The notes: generated by a model from the sequence alone, not told the origin. A stretch of 64,000 nucleotides of DNA from UBA3537 sp964219345 (GCA_964219345.1 CAXPPN010000016.1:1-64000), one strand, 5' to 3'. Shown: positions 10,378 through 18,593, counted from the first letter of the stretch. Numbers and translations are program-made.

Positions 10378-10692
10378 ATGAGCGATTCAGAGAACAAACA
10401 AAAAGGTCAAATAAACATTGAGTTGGATGCATCGGTTGCCGAAGGCACCTATTCTAACTTAGCAATTATAAACCATTCTGTTTCTGAATTTGTGGTTGAT
10501 TTTGTCAATATTATGCCAGGAATTCCAAAGAGCAAAGTGAAGTCTAGAATCATCTTGACGCCACAACATGCCAAACGCCTTTCCAAGGCCTTGCAGGACA
10601 ATGTCAAACGCTTTGAACAAGCCCATGGCGAAATTAAAGACTACGATAAGCCGCCAGTACCGCTTAATTTTGGCCCTACTGGACAAGCATAA
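10378..10692 (+). CDS. DUF3467 family protein
   Basis: A 104-residue protein that I recognise as DUF3467, a small family of unknown function. Seen: short charged N-terminus, then INIELDASVAEGTYSNLAII, HSVSEFVVDFVNIMPG, SRIILTPQHAKRLSKALQDN and a C-terminal amphipathic helix. No signal peptide or membrane segment, so cytoplasmic. It starts three bases after the rpoC stop and ends just before a strong terminator, making it the last gene of the rpl-rpo operon. Tight linkage to rpoC suggests a role near RNA polymerase or ribosome supply, but that is inference from position only. Confidence 0.88.
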   Translation: MSDSENKQKGQINIELDASVAEGTYSNLAIINHSVSEFVVDFVNIMPGIPKSKVKSRIILTPQHAKRLSKALQDNVKRFEQAHGEIKDYDKPPVPLNFGPTGQA

Positions 10693-10694
10693 CT

Positions 10695-10727
10695 AAAAAA
10701 ATCCCACAAGCAATGTGGGATTTTTTT
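10695..10727. terminator. Bidirectional rho-independent terminator (rpo operon / prfC)
   Basis: ATCCCACA-agcaa-TGTGGGAT with an A-run before and a seven-T run after, so it works for both strands. It closes the rplK-rpoC-DUF3467 operon from the plus side and prfC, which ends at 10745, from the minus side. One of the clearest terminators in the window. Confidence 0.93.
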
Positions 10728-10744
10728 ATGGAATATTTTAAGTT

Positions 10745-12331
10745 TTAAAACTCCGAAGTCAAATGAAATTTAATGGAGGGGTATTTTTGTTCAGTCATTT
10801 GTAAAGAGAATTTAGAATCGGCCAAAAACACCAATTGACCTTGTTTATCCTTGGCCAAAAAACGTTGTTTGACACGTTTAAACTCTTTAAATTCTTCATT
10901 TTTTTCGTCCTCAGGTTCTACCCAAGCCGCTTTGTGGACACTTAAGTTTTCGTAGCTACATTTGGCGCCATATTCGTGTTCTAAGCGGTATTGGATCACT
11001 TCATATTGAAGCGCACCCACAGTTCCAATGACTTTTCGGCCATTGAGATCGAGGGTAAAAAGCTGTGCAACACCTTCGTCCATGAGTTGATCAATGCCTT
11101 TAAAAAGTTGTTTGGATTTTAAAGGGTCTGCATTGTTGATGTATCTAAAATGCTCTGGAGAAAAACTAGGAATGCCTTTATAATTTAAGATTTCACCCTC
11201 CGTAAGAGTGTCACCAATTTTAAAATTCCCTGTATCGTGTAGCCCAACAATATCACCGGGGTAGGAGATGTCTACAATTTCTTTTTTTTCTGCAAAGAAC
11301 GCATTAGGGCTCGAAAATTTTAATTTTTTGTTGTGGCGCACATGGAGGTAGGGGGTATTGCGTTTAAATTCACCAGAAACAATTTTGATAAAAGCCAATC
11401 GGTCGCGGTGCTTGGGGTCCATATTGGCATGAATTTTAAACACAAATCCAGAAAATTTAGATTCATCGGGTTGTACAAGACGTTCTTCACTGGCTTTTGG
11501 TCGGGGTGGAGGAGCAATGTCTATAAAACAATCTAACAATTCGCGGACACCAAAATTATTAAGTGCAGAACCAAAAAATACAGGTTGAAGGTTACCCTCC
11601 AAATAAGCATTTTTGTCAAATTTGGGATAAATTCCTTGAATCAATTCTACTTCTTCTCGTAGGGTTTCGGCAACTGTATCACCAACAAGTGTGTTTAGTT
11701 TTTGGTCGGATAAATCAGAAATTTCAACAGTGTCTTCAATGTCTTTTTTACTATCACCAGAGAAAAGGTTGATGTTTTTCTCCCACAAATTGTAGATGCC
11801 TTTAAAATCGTAGCCCATACCAATAGGAAAACTTAAAGGGGTGACTGAAAGTCCAAGTTTTTGTTCTACTTCGTCCAAAAGATCAAAGGCATCTTTTCCC
11901 TCTCTGTCCAATTTATTAATAAAAACAATAATAGGAATGTTGCGCATGCGGCATACTTGCACCAATTTTTCAGTTTGCTCCTCAACCCCCTTAGCCACAT
12001 CAATCACTACAATAACGCTATCAACAGCGGTTAGGGTTCTAAAGGTGTCTTCTGCAAAATCTTTGTGACCGGGAGTATCTAGAATATTGATTTTGTTGCC
12101 TTTATATTCAAAAGCCAAAACAGAAGTGGCTACAGAAATTCCACGTTGGCGTTCAATTTCCATAAAGTCGCTAGTTGCCCCTTTTTTGATTTTATTACTT
12201 TTTACAGCACCGGCTTCTTGAATGGCACCTCCAAAGAGGAGGAGTTTTTCTGTTAATGTAGTTTTACCTGCATCGGGGTGAGAAACAATTCCAAAAGTAC
12301 GACGGCGTTGGATTTCGCTTTGAAAAGACAT
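10745..12331 (-). CDS. prfC: Peptide chain release factor 3
   Basis: GTPase that recycles RF1/RF2 after termination, 528 residues from the chosen start. Translation-factor GTPase motifs: HPDAGKTT near 18-25, DTPGHKDF near 85-92, NKLDREG near 140; EF-Tu-like domain 2 and the RF3 C-terminal domain follow. The frame is open 13 codons further upstream to 12370, but ATG 12331 gives MSFQSEIQRRRTFGIVSHPD, the normal RF3 N-terminus, and a -7 promoter box at 12349-12356 lies inside the extension, so the short form is right. Monocistronic, ending at the shared terminator. Confidence 0.96.
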   Translation of the reverse strand: MSFQSEIQRRRTFGIVSHPDAGKTTLTEKLLLFGGAIQEAGAVKSNKIKKGATSDFMEIERQRGISVATSVLAFEYKGNKINILDTPGHKDFAEDTFRTLTAVDSVIVVIDVAKGVEEQTEKLVQVCRMRNIPIIVFINKLDREGKDAFDLLDEVEQKLGLSVTPLSFPIGMGYDFKGIYNLWEKNINLFSGDSKKDIEDTVEISDLSDQKLNTLVGDTVAETLREEVELIQGIYPKFDKNAYLEGNLQPVFFGSALNNFGVRELLDCFIDIAPPPRPKASEERLVQPDESKFSGFVFKIHANMDPKHRDRLAFIKIVSGEFKRNTPYLHVRHNKKLKFSSPNAFFAEKKEIVDISYPGDIVGLHDTGNFKIGDTLTEGEILNYKGIPSFSPEHFRYINNADPLKSKQLFKGIDQLMDEGVAQLFTLDLNGRKVIGTVGALQYEVIQYRLEHEYGAKCSYENLSVHKAAWVEPEDEKNEEFKEFKRVKQRFLAKDKQGQLVFLADSKFSLQMTEQKYPSIKFHLTSEF

Positions 12332-12348
12332 GAAAAAAATAATTTTGG

Positions 12349-12356
12349 CAAAGATA
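12349..12356 (-). promoter_or_regulatory. -7 promoter box of prfC
   Basis: On the minus strand TATCTTTG, an exact match to the Bacteroidota -7 element TAnnTTTG. It predicts transcription starting about 14 bases before ATG 12331 and rules out the upstream in-frame start. No clear TTTG at the -33 spacing was found. Confidence 0.55.
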
Positions 12357-12400
12357 CTATTATTCGCCAAAGCAGCCGTATGCTATACGTCTTGATTTAG

Positions 12401-12844
12401 TTATTTTCGTGTTTGCTTGACCAAAAATACAATCAACACAACAAAGTAAATTAAAAAGCAAATTCTAGAAATTGTAAAAGCAAAATTTTCAAAAAACACT
12501 TGATCAAAATAGGGTGCTTGACAGGGTTCGCCAATAATATTCCAGCCATTGATAAGCAATAACCGTTCAAAAAAATTAAAACTTCCATTAGCATCTCCAC
12601 AATCACCAAAATTGAAAAGTATTGCTATAATTTGTATCCAAATGAGTTGTTTTTTTAGATAAAATGGGGATGTTGATTTGTTTTTATGATACCGAAATGT
12701 AAAAATGACACCAATTAAAATAAAAAGTACACCATGACCAAATAAGCGAAATAACCACATGGTCCATCCTGCAGAGGTTATAAAAAATAAAAACCAACTC
12801 AAAAAGAGGTAAATCCAAAGTACAAGGATGTTATTTTTCATCAA
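12401..12844 (-). CDS. Unknown membrane protein, four predicted helices
   Basis: 147 residues, not recognised. Hydropathy by eye gives four membrane segments: about 5-24, 30-48, 66-82 and 118-142. The loop between helices 3 and 4 has the motif FGDCGDANGSFNFFERLL with two cysteines and a third Cys in EPCQAPYF, which could form a periplasmic disulfide. Its ATG overlaps the TGA of the lipoprotein gene upstream (ATGA at 12841-12844), so the two are translationally coupled and probably work together in the envelope. No terminator with a T-run is seen at its 3' end. Confidence 0.7.
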   Translation of the reverse strand: MMKNNILVLWIYLFLSWFLFFITSAGWTMWLFRLFGHGVLFILIGVIFTFRYHKNKSTSPFYLKKQLIWIQIIAILFNFGDCGDANGSFNFFERLLLINGWNIIGEPCQAPYFDQVFFENFAFTISRICFLIYFVVLIVFLVKQTRK

Positions 12845-13605
12845 TTTAATAGTGCAAAGTCAGAATCAAATGTTTTTAAAGTAGTTTCCAAAAGTTCAAA
12901 AAACAACTCAGATGTACCGTCTATTGAACGTCTCATCCAAAAACTAGGGCAGGAGTGTGCTTCATAAACATCATAACCATCATCTTCCATATCGGTACCA
13001 AAGTGATAAAAACTATCATACATTTCATAAGTAGGAGATAATCCCTGTTCGCCTAACTCTGGATTTTTCTTGTAGTGTTCAATATGGTTCAAATAGTCTG
13101 TTTTATATTCTGGATTGTATTTGATAAAATTGTGAGCCTGATAATGTACTCTTAAATAATCCTGAAGTTCTCTATCATAAAAGTCTTGAAATTTTTCAAC
13201 AAATGTTTTTTTAGCGTAAAGTGTTTTCAGTTGAGTATTTAACTTTTTCAAAAATTTTGGATTATAATGACCAAATTCTGTAAGACTTTTTAAATTGAGT
13301 GTATCTGCATGAGGCCCTTTTATAAAGGCTTTATGGCCAACGATTTTTTCGAGCATTTGCCTCCCAAGTTTTGTTTTAAATTGTGCATATCGTCCTCTAA
13401 TTCCACTTTCTGGCACCCAGCTCAAGATATTTTCATAGCTTAAATCTACAGCATCTACAATTGCATCCCAATTTTTTTGCAGTTCATGTGCCTGTCTTTC
13501 AAACAGAGTCAATAAGGGATTGTTGTTTGTGGTTTTCTTTGTACCGCTACAACTTAAAATTAAAAATAAAGAAAATATAAGATAGAGACTGCGTTTAAAT
13601 TTCAT
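12841..13605 (-). CDS. Unknown lipoprotein
   Basis: 254 residues. A signal peptide ends in the lipobox LILSC, with the lipidated Cys at 19, followed by SGTKK. The mature part is mostly helical and charged, without repeats; the C-terminal third has an acidic stretch (GTDMEDDGYDVYEAHS) then CPSFWMRRSIDGTSELFFEL, which looks like a conserved core with an Arg pair and a Cys. I do not recognise the family. It is the first gene of a two-gene unit with the membrane protein at 12401, with which it overlaps by four bases, and is divergent from idi. Confidence 0.75.
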   Translation of the reverse strand: MKFKRSLYLIFSLFLILSCSGTKKTTNNNPLLTLFERQAHELQKNWDAIVDAVDLSYENILSWVPESGIRGRYAQFKTKLGRQMLEKIVGHKAFIKGPHADTLNLKSLTEFGHYNPKFLKKLNTQLKTLYAKKTFVEKFQDFYDRELQDYLRVHYQAHNFIKYNPEYKTDYLNHIEHYKKNPELGEQGLSPTYEMYDSFYHFGTDMEDDGYDVYEAHSCPSFWMRRSIDGTSELFFELLETTLKTFDSDFALLN

Positions 13606-13705
13606 GTTTTTTAGATTTAGGTTTCGCTAAATTACAAAAAATTGATTAAATATATTTTAGCAATTAATTAATAGAATATGTTAAATTAGTTAATAATTTA
13701 GCAGC

Positions 13706-14242
13706 ATGAATGAAGAACAAGTCATATTGGTTAATGAAAATGATGAACAAATTGGGCTAATGCCCAAAATGGAAGCACACGAAAAAGCCGTATTACATCG
13801 TGCATTTTCGGTGTTCATTTTTAATTCCAACAATGAACTGATGCTTCAGCAAAGAGCAGCACATAAATATCATTCTCCATTACTTTGGACCAATACCTGT
13901 TGTAGCCATCAGCGTGATGGAGAAACTAATATTGAAGCAGGGACACGCCGATTACAAGAAGAAATGGGCTTTACCACTTCATTAAAAGAAACCACTTCAT
14001 TTATTTATAAGGCTCCTTTTGATAATGGTCTTACCGAACATGAATTAGATCATATTATGATAGGGTATTACGAACAAGCGCCAGTTATAAATCCTGATGA
14101 GGTTGAGGACTGGAAATGGATGCCGCTAGAGAACGTTAGGACAGATATTGCAGCTCAGCCAGAGCTTTACACCGTCTGGTTTAAGATTATATTTGAAAAA
14201 TTTTACGAACATATAAACACGACACATGAAAGTCACCGTTAG
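13706..14242 (+). CDS. idi: Isopentenyl-diphosphate delta-isomerase, type 1
   Basis: Converts IPP to DMAPP for isoprenoid synthesis (quinones, carotenoids, undecaprenyl phosphate). 178 residues, near the E. coli length of 182. Nudix fold: catalytic Cys66 in WTNTCCSHQ, metal-binding His residues (His25, His31, His68), Nudix-like EAGTRRLQEEMGF near 77-89, and the catalytic Glu pair near 111-113 in TEHELDH. All key residues are present. It overlaps the downstream pterin synthase by 17 bases and starts a three-gene unit with manA; divergent from the lipoprotein gene at 12841. Confidence 0.95.
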   Translation: MNEEQVILVNENDEQIGLMPKMEAHEKAVLHRAFSVFIFNSNNELMLQQRAAHKYHSPLLWTNTCCSHQRDGETNIEAGTRRLQEEMGFTTSLKETTSFIYKAPFDNGLTEHELDHIMIGYYEQAPVINPDEVEDWKWMPLENVRTDIAAQPELYTVWFKIIFEKFYEHINTTHESHR

Positions 14243-14636
14243 TAGAAAAGCCCACTTTAATGCGGCTCACCGTTTGTATCGATCAGATTGGAGTTTTGAA
14301 AAAAATGATGCCATTTTTGGAAAATGCAATAATCCAAATTTTCATGGGCACAACTACGAACTGATTGTGAGTGTTACTGGAGAAATTGACCCAGAAACTG
14401 GCTATGTTATTGATGTCAAAATTTTAAAAGATTTTATAAAATCGGAAGTCGAAGACGCTTTTGACCACAAAAATCTAAATCTCGATGTCCCTGAATTTAA
14501 AGATTTGAATCCTACTGCCGAAAATATTGTTGTGGTTATTTATAACAAACTAAAAGCAGTCTTAGACGAGCATTTAGAGCTGGAAGTCACCCTTTTTGAA
14601 ACCCCCCGAAATTTTGTATCCTACTCAGGAAAATAA
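14226..14636 (+). CDS. 6-pyruvoyltetrahydropterin synthase family protein (PTPS/QueD)
   Basis: 136-residue T-fold enzyme acting on dihydroneopterin triphosphate. Zinc ligands His15 (NAAHRL), His40 and His42 (FHGHNY); catalytic Cys34 in FGKCNNPN; Asp80-His81 in FDHKNL; substrate-anchoring Glu125 in LFETP. The FGKCNNPN-x-HGHNY and GEIDPETGYVID segments and PTAEN look more like animal-type PTPS (tetrahydrobiopterin branch) than E. coli QueD (queuosine branch), so either 6-pyruvoyltetrahydropterin or carboxytetrahydropterin may be the product. The start overlaps idi by 17 bases but gives the typical MKVTVSRKAHFNAAHRL N-terminus; manA follows after three bases. Confidence 0.92.
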   Translation: MKVTVSRKAHFNAAHRLYRSDWSFEKNDAIFGKCNNPNFHGHNYELIVSVTGEIDPETGYVIDVKILKDFIKSEVEDAFDHKNLNLDVPEFKDLNPTAENIVVVIYNKLKAVLDEHLELEVTLFETPRNFVSYSGK

Positions 14637-14639
14637 TTT

Positions 14640-15608
14640 ATGTCAACACTATACCCTCTAAAATTTACACCTATCCTAAAAGATAAAATTTGGGGAGGAA
14701 ACAAGCTTAATAAATTATTAGGAAAACCCATAGACTCTGGTAGTGCAGGCGAGAGTTGGGAACTCAGCGACGTTGAAGGCAATACCTCAATTGTTGCAAA
14801 TGGAACATTAAAAGGAACATCATTAAAAACACTCATACAAAATCATAAAGCTGATTTGGTAGGCCAAAAAGTGTATGATCAATTTGGCGAAAAATTTCCA
14901 CTTTTAATAAAATATATTGATGCAAAAAAAGATTTATCTGTACAACTACATCCCAATGATAAATTGGCAAAAGAGCGCCACAATAGTTTTGGAAAAACAG
15001 AAATGTGGTACGTGATGCAGGCCGATGATAATTCAAATTTGATTATTGATTTTAATCAACCAGTAACAAACGATTTGTATCTCAAGCACCTTAATGATAA
15101 AACATTACCATCAATTTTGAATTTTGAAACCGTCAGCAAAGGCGATACTTTTTTTATTGAAGTTGGTCGGGTTCATGCTATTGGTGCGGGAGTAATGCTA
15201 GCAGAAATTCAACAAACAAGTGATATTACCTACCGAGTGTACGATTGGGATCGTGTAGACAATCAGGGTAATTCTAGAGAATTACACAACGATTTGGCTA
15301 TAGATGCTATTGATTTTAATATGCCCAATAATTTTAAAGTCTCATATAAGACTCAACAAAATAGACCAGAAAATCTGGTCACTTGCCCCTATTTTACAAC
15401 CAATATTGTTGAAATAAATAAAACTATCTATAAACAAAATTCTCATGATTCTTTTATGATTTATATGGCTGTTGGTGGTGATGCTGTTTTTGAATTTGAT
15501 GGTAAACCAACACATTTATTGTATGGAGAAACCATTTTAATCCCAGCAAGTATCAAAGAATTTAAAATAACCTCGACGAATGCAGAATTGTTGGAGGTTT
15601 ATATCTAA
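14640..15608 (+). CDS. manA: Mannose-6-phosphate isomerase, class I
   Basis: Zinc cupin enzyme that interconverts mannose 6-phosphate and fructose 6-phosphate, feeding GDP-mannose and surface polysaccharide or using mannose. 322 residues, the short bacterial form. Zinc-site motifs: QLHPND near 102-107, Glu121 in KTEMWYV, and GRVHAIGAG near 176-184. The N-terminus YPLKFTPILKDKIWGGNKL and the C-terminal small cupin region GETILIPA are typical. Last gene of the idi-pterin synthase-manA unit; its three-base gap to the preceding gene implies one transcript. No hairpin terminator is seen after it. Confidence 0.94.
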   Translation: MSTLYPLKFTPILKDKIWGGNKLNKLLGKPIDSGSAGESWELSDVEGNTSIVANGTLKGTSLKTLIQNHKADLVGQKVYDQFGEKFPLLIKYIDAKKDLSVQLHPNDKLAKERHNSFGKTEMWYVMQADDNSNLIIDFNQPVTNDLYLKHLNDKTLPSILNFETVSKGDTFFIEVGRVHAIGAGVMLAEIQQTSDITYRVYDWDRVDNQGNSRELHNDLAIDAIDFNMPNNFKVSYKTQQNRPENLVTCPYFTTNIVEINKTIYKQNSHDSFMIYMAVGGDAVFEFDGKPTHLLYGETILIPASIKEFKITSTNAELLEVYI

Positions 15609-15617
15609 AAATGATGT

Positions 15618-15625
15618 AATTTTGT
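15618..15625 (+). promoter_or_regulatory. -7 promoter box before the 88-residue gene
   Basis: TAATTTTG fits TAnnTTTG, 22 bases before ATG 15648. A TTG lies 24 bases upstream (15591-15593), a little far for the -33 element. Suggests independent transcription of the small gene. Confidence 0.45.
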
Positions 15626-15647
15626 AAAAATTAAATGCACAAAAATT

Positions 15648-15914
15648 ATGGCAAACGTTAGAAATCTAAAAAAAGATATCAATTATGTACTAGGAGATAT
15701 TATTGAAGCAGTATACATTTGGGAATCTGCAAACCCAGATAAAGACCGAAAAAAAAGTGAGGCCATAATAGACGAAGCTATTGCCACTTTTGATGATCTT
15801 ATTGAAAAGGTAAATGCAAAAGGTGTTGAAAACCACAAAGCTCATTTTAAAGGTATTGTAGACGAGCTCGAATCCAAAGGTCGTGCAATGATTGATAAAA
15901 TCAACGCCCTTTAA
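15648..15914 (+). CDS. Small conserved helical protein of unknown function
   Basis: 88 residues, soluble and highly charged, predicted almost fully helical: MANVRNLKKDINYVLGDIIE, then helices around residues 36-56 (KSEAIIDEAIATFDDLIEKV) and 60-87. No signal peptide. Heptad-like hydrophobic spacing suggests a helical bundle or coiled-coil dimer. I believe similar small proteins are common in flavobacteria but cannot name a family or function. It has its own candidate promoter and ends directly against the convergent lipoprotein gene (15914/15915), leaving no room for a terminator between them. Confidence 0.75.
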   Translation: MANVRNLKKDINYVLGDIIEAVYIWESANPDKDRKKSEAIIDEAIATFDDLIEKVNAKGVENHKAHFKGIVDELESKGRAMIDKINAL

Positions 15915-16613
15915 TTATTGGTGTTTAGACTCAATTTTCTCTAAGTAATCTTTTAGAAGTATTCCATATCGAGATGCTGCAATTTGGGGCGTCAAGCTAT
16001 TGTATATAGTGTCTAAGAAAGTAGACTTTGCATCAAAAATATCAGATAAAGCAATATAAGGTGCTACCTCATTATCATTGTTATTGATAGCATAATTTAT
16101 GCTATATAGATATTGTCTTTTCAAATTATTGTCCATTTTATTTTGTACAACTTCAATTTCTTTTTCATTGCCATCGCGTTGCGCATTTAGTGATGCTTCC
16201 AATAAATCCAAATGTAAGTTTTTAAAACGTTCTAAATTTTTACGGTAGTCTTCAAGTAATTTTTGTTGCATGCCTCCTTCAATTTTTGCATTAAAAACAA
16301 ATCGTTTTAAATTGGTATCAATTGTTGTCGATCCTGCCTCAGCAAAAAACTGAATGCGTTCGGCATCTATTGCTTTGGATAAACTCAAATACAATACTTC
16401 TGGTTCTTCGAGTTGACACCCAAGTTGTACTGTTTCTTTTCCTTTAACATTTAAAGAATCTAGTGTGATATATACCGTGTCTTGAAATTTTTGTAAATAA
16501 ACAGTTCCTTTTTGAAGGCCTTTTATTTTAGCTGAAACTAAACTGTTGTGCTTAGGATTAGAATGACAAGAAATTATAGAAAATATAAGTATGAGTTTAA
16601 AAAGTTGTTTCAT
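15915..16613 (-). CDS. DUF4369 domain lipoprotein
   Basis: 232 residues. Lipoprotein signal with lipobox IISC (Cys16). The mature N-terminal half (KGLQKGTVYLQKFQDTVYIT, DSLNVKGKETVQLGCQL, EPEVLYLSL) is the DUF4369 beta domain found at the start of many Bacteroidota thioredoxin-like lipoproteins. Here it is followed only by a long charged helical region (about 115-230) with no thioredoxin domain and no CxxC, so a redox role is not supported. Likely anchored in the envelope; function unknown. It follows the DUF819 gene after 29 bases on the same strand. Confidence 0.85.
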   Translation of the reverse strand: MKQLFKLILIFSIISCHSNPKHNSLVSAKIKGLQKGTVYLQKFQDTVYITLDSLNVKGKETVQLGCQLEEPEVLYLSLSKAIDAERIQFFAEAGSTTIDTNLKRFVFNAKIEGGMQQKLLEDYRKNLERFKNLHLDLLEASLNAQRDGNEKEIEVVQNKMDNNLKRQYLYSINYAINNNDNEVAPYIALSDIFDAKSTFLDTIYNSLTPQIAASRYGILLKDYLEKIESKHQ

Positions 16614-16642
16614 GGGTTATTTAAGTAAAAAAATTGAAAAGT

Positions 16643-17953
16643 TTAAGATGCGGCAAGAGCCATTAAAATTGTACATCCAATAGCTGCAATGGTTCCAATA
16701 GCATATCCAAAAACAGCTAATAAAACTCCTACAGTAGCTAATGAAGGATGAAAAGCAGAGGCAACAATGGGAGCAGAGGCGGCTCCACCAACATTGGCTT
16801 GACTTCCAACAGCAAGAAAAAAGTATGGTGCTCTTATGAGTTTGGCTACCAAAATTAAAAGAATAGCATGAATACTCATCCAAACAATTCCAATTGCAAT
16901 AAGTCCTGAGTTGTCAAAAATCATTGTAAGATCCATTTTCATTCCTATACTCGCTACCAAGATATAGATAAAAACACTACCAAATTTACTGGCACCTGCA
17001 CCTTCGTAATTTTTGGCCTTTGTAAAAGACAATCCAATAGCAATAAGTGTAGAAATACTAATCATCCAAAAGAATGATGATCCCAAAAATGTAAAAATAT
17101 TTCGTGTGGTTTCAGAGCCCATAGACGCCACAACGTTCTTGAAAAATGGTGCCAATTGTCCAGCACAAAAATGAGCAAAACCTACAGATCCAAAGGCAAT
17201 CCCCACCATAATCATCAAGTCGGTAAGACTCGGATTTCTTTTAACACTTTCAGTAAATGAAGACACTTTTTCTTTTAGTTCCTCAATAGCAGTGGTGTCT
17301 GCTTTTAGCCATTGATTGATACGTTTGCGTTTTCCTATTCCAATGAGTAAAAATGCCATCCAAATATTCGCCACAACAATATCTACAAAAACCATCCCAC
17401 CATAAAGCTTTGGGTTATATCCATAAATTTCGAGCATAGCAGTTTGATTAGCACCTCCACCTATCCAACTTCCAGCAAGCGTCGATAAACCTCGCCAAAC
17501 GGCATCTGGACCAACACCCCCAACCGTTTCTGGAGAGACCATTGCAATAAGTAAAATAGCAATTGGTCCACCAATAATGATTCCTAAAGTTCCTGTAAAA
17601 AACATAATTAGGGCTTTCCAGCCCAAATTAAATACGGCTTTTAAATCGATACTTAAAGTCATAAGTACTAGTGCAGCAGGCAATAAAAATCGGCTAGAAA
17701 CATAATACAAATTACTACTTTCTATTGTTACAGTTCCATTTGCAGAAATGCTTTCCCATTCTGGGGCAATCCAACCCAATGTTGTAAAAACTGCGGGAAG
17801 CATATAAGCCATAAAAAGTCCTGGAACAATCTTGTAAAACTTAAACCAAAAACCAGAGGTTTTGGATTCGGTATAAAAAATAAAAGCAATGGCCAACATA
17901 AGAAGTCCAAAGACTATAGTATCATTTGTAAAAAGTGGTGTTGTATCGGTCAT
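16643..17953 (-). CDS. DUF819 family integral membrane protein
   Basis: 436 residues, hydrophobic throughout with about ten to twelve membrane segments. Recognised as DUF819 by TIVFGLLMLAIAFIFYTESK, GGPIAILLIAM, LSTLAGSWIGGGANQTAM and the C-terminal GSQANVGGAASAPIVASAF glycine-rich re-entrant-like motifs. These paired motifs resemble inverted repeats of secondary transporters; a transport role is plausible but substrate and direction are unknown. It starts seven bases after the DUF1648 membrane protein gene, so the two form an operon with the DUF4369 lipoprotein gene possibly last. Confidence 0.88.
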   Translation of the reverse strand: MTDTTPLFTNDTIVFGLLMLAIAFIFYTESKTSGFWFKFYKIVPGLFMAYMLPAVFTTLGWIAPEWESISANGTVTIESSNLYYVSSRFLLPAALVLMTLSIDLKAVFNLGWKALIMFFTGTLGIIIGGPIAILLIAMVSPETVGGVGPDAVWRGLSTLAGSWIGGGANQTAMLEIYGYNPKLYGGMVFVDIVVANIWMAFLLIGIGKRKRINQWLKADTTAIEELKEKVSSFTESVKRNPSLTDLMIMVGIAFGSVGFAHFCAGQLAPFFKNVVASMGSETTRNIFTFLGSSFFWMISISTLIAIGLSFTKAKNYEGAGASKFGSVFIYILVASIGMKMDLTMIFDNSGLIAIGIVWMSIHAILLILVAKLIRAPYFFLAVGSQANVGGAASAPIVASAFHPSLATVGVLLAVFGYAIGTIAAIGCTILMALAAS

Positions 17954-17960
17954 ATAATTT

Positions 17961-18470
17961 TTATGTTTTGGAATTTATTTTATTGGCCTTGACAAATATA
18001 TAAATTATAAGCACTAAACTACCTATCATTATGGTGGGCAAAAACCATCCTCCAAATGCTGTGCTTTGTTTTTCATAAGGAGTCATCATTGTTTTGAGAA
18101 TATAAGCCAATAATAATAGGTTTAAAAAATTGACAACCCTCAAAACTCTTGTACTAAAACGATAATTTTTAAGAGCATTTTCTTCTGTAATTTTAACGGT
18201 ATAATTATGCAGATGAGGATATTTATTTAAAATATAAATTCCAATGAAGATACTACTAAATACACCCATCAAAATCCAAATAGTCTGCTTCGAACCAAAA
18301 GCATCTGCTTGGCCACGACCATTGAAATGTGTTGGAATTTCATTGGGGAGATCAGGATAATATACAAATACGCTTAGCCAAATTATAAAAAACAATAAAA
18401 ACGAAAACCGATCAATCCAAAGGTCAGTAGAATTTTGAGGAACAGTAATTTTTGGTCTTTTTTCAAACAT
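17961..18470 (-). CDS. DUF1648 domain membrane protein
   Basis: 169 residues, four predicted membrane segments (about 22-40, 64-84, 103-123, 138-160). The segment after helix 1, PDLPNEIPTHFNGRGQADAF followed by GSK, is the DUF1648 signature (LP-x-x-IPxHxNxxGxxD), as in SdpI-like proteins. It may be an accessory membrane factor; no known partner toxin is nearby. First gene of the unit with DUF819. Its start at 18470 is 20 bases from the divergent sigma-54-like element at 18490. Confidence 0.85.
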   Translation of the reverse strand: MFEKRPKITVPQNSTDLWIDRFSFLLFFIIWLSVFVYYPDLPNEIPTHFNGRGQADAFGSKQTIWILMGVFSSIFIGIYILNKYPHLHNYTVKITEENALKNYRFSTRVLRVVNFLNLLLLAYILKTMMTPYEKQSTAFGGWFLPTIMIGSLVLIIYIFVKANKINSKT

Positions 18471-18489
18471 TTTTCATCTAATTAATTTT

Positions 18490-18507
18490 TTGGCACGGAA
18501 GTTGTAT
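18490..18507 (+). promoter_or_regulatory. Sigma-54-like (-24/-12) promoter
   Basis: TTGGCACGGAAGTTGTAT. Compared with the RpoN consensus TGGCACG-N4-TTGC, ten of eleven fixed positions match, with T instead of C after TTG, and the GG/G spacing is correct. It predicts a start near 18517 on the plus strand. No plus-strand protein gene follows before 20297; instead there are two hairpin units. An enhancer-binding site was not identified, and whether the genome has rpoN cannot be told from this window. Confidence 0.55.
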
Positions 18508-18516
18508 TTAGTTATA

Positions 18517-18593
18517 TGTATTATTTAATTTTTTTGTTAGTAATATATTTTGGTTGGTTAGTGGTTAAAGCATCATTTTAAATGATGCTTTTT
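18517..18593 (+). ncRNA. Candidate small RNA, unit 1 (box plus terminator hairpin)
   Basis: Predicted transcript from the sigma-54-like promoter. It contains the 14-base box TTTGGTTGGTTAGT (18549-18562), four bases, then the hairpin AAAGCATCATT-tta-AATGATGCTTT (18567-18591) and a T-run, the form of a rho-independent terminator. There is no ATG-started frame of useful length. The same box and a different hairpin recur at 18680. Length about 77 bases if the inferred start is right. It is called an RNA only by structure and context. Confidence 0.45.

Noticed and set aside
12332..12370. Longer prfC start at 12370
   Set aside because: A TATCTTTG promoter box lies inside the extension, and the shorter start restores the usual RF3 N-terminus.
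12378..12390. CGTAT-gct-ATACG repeat after the four-helix membrane gene as terminator
   Set aside because: Only five pairs and no T-run on the minus strand.
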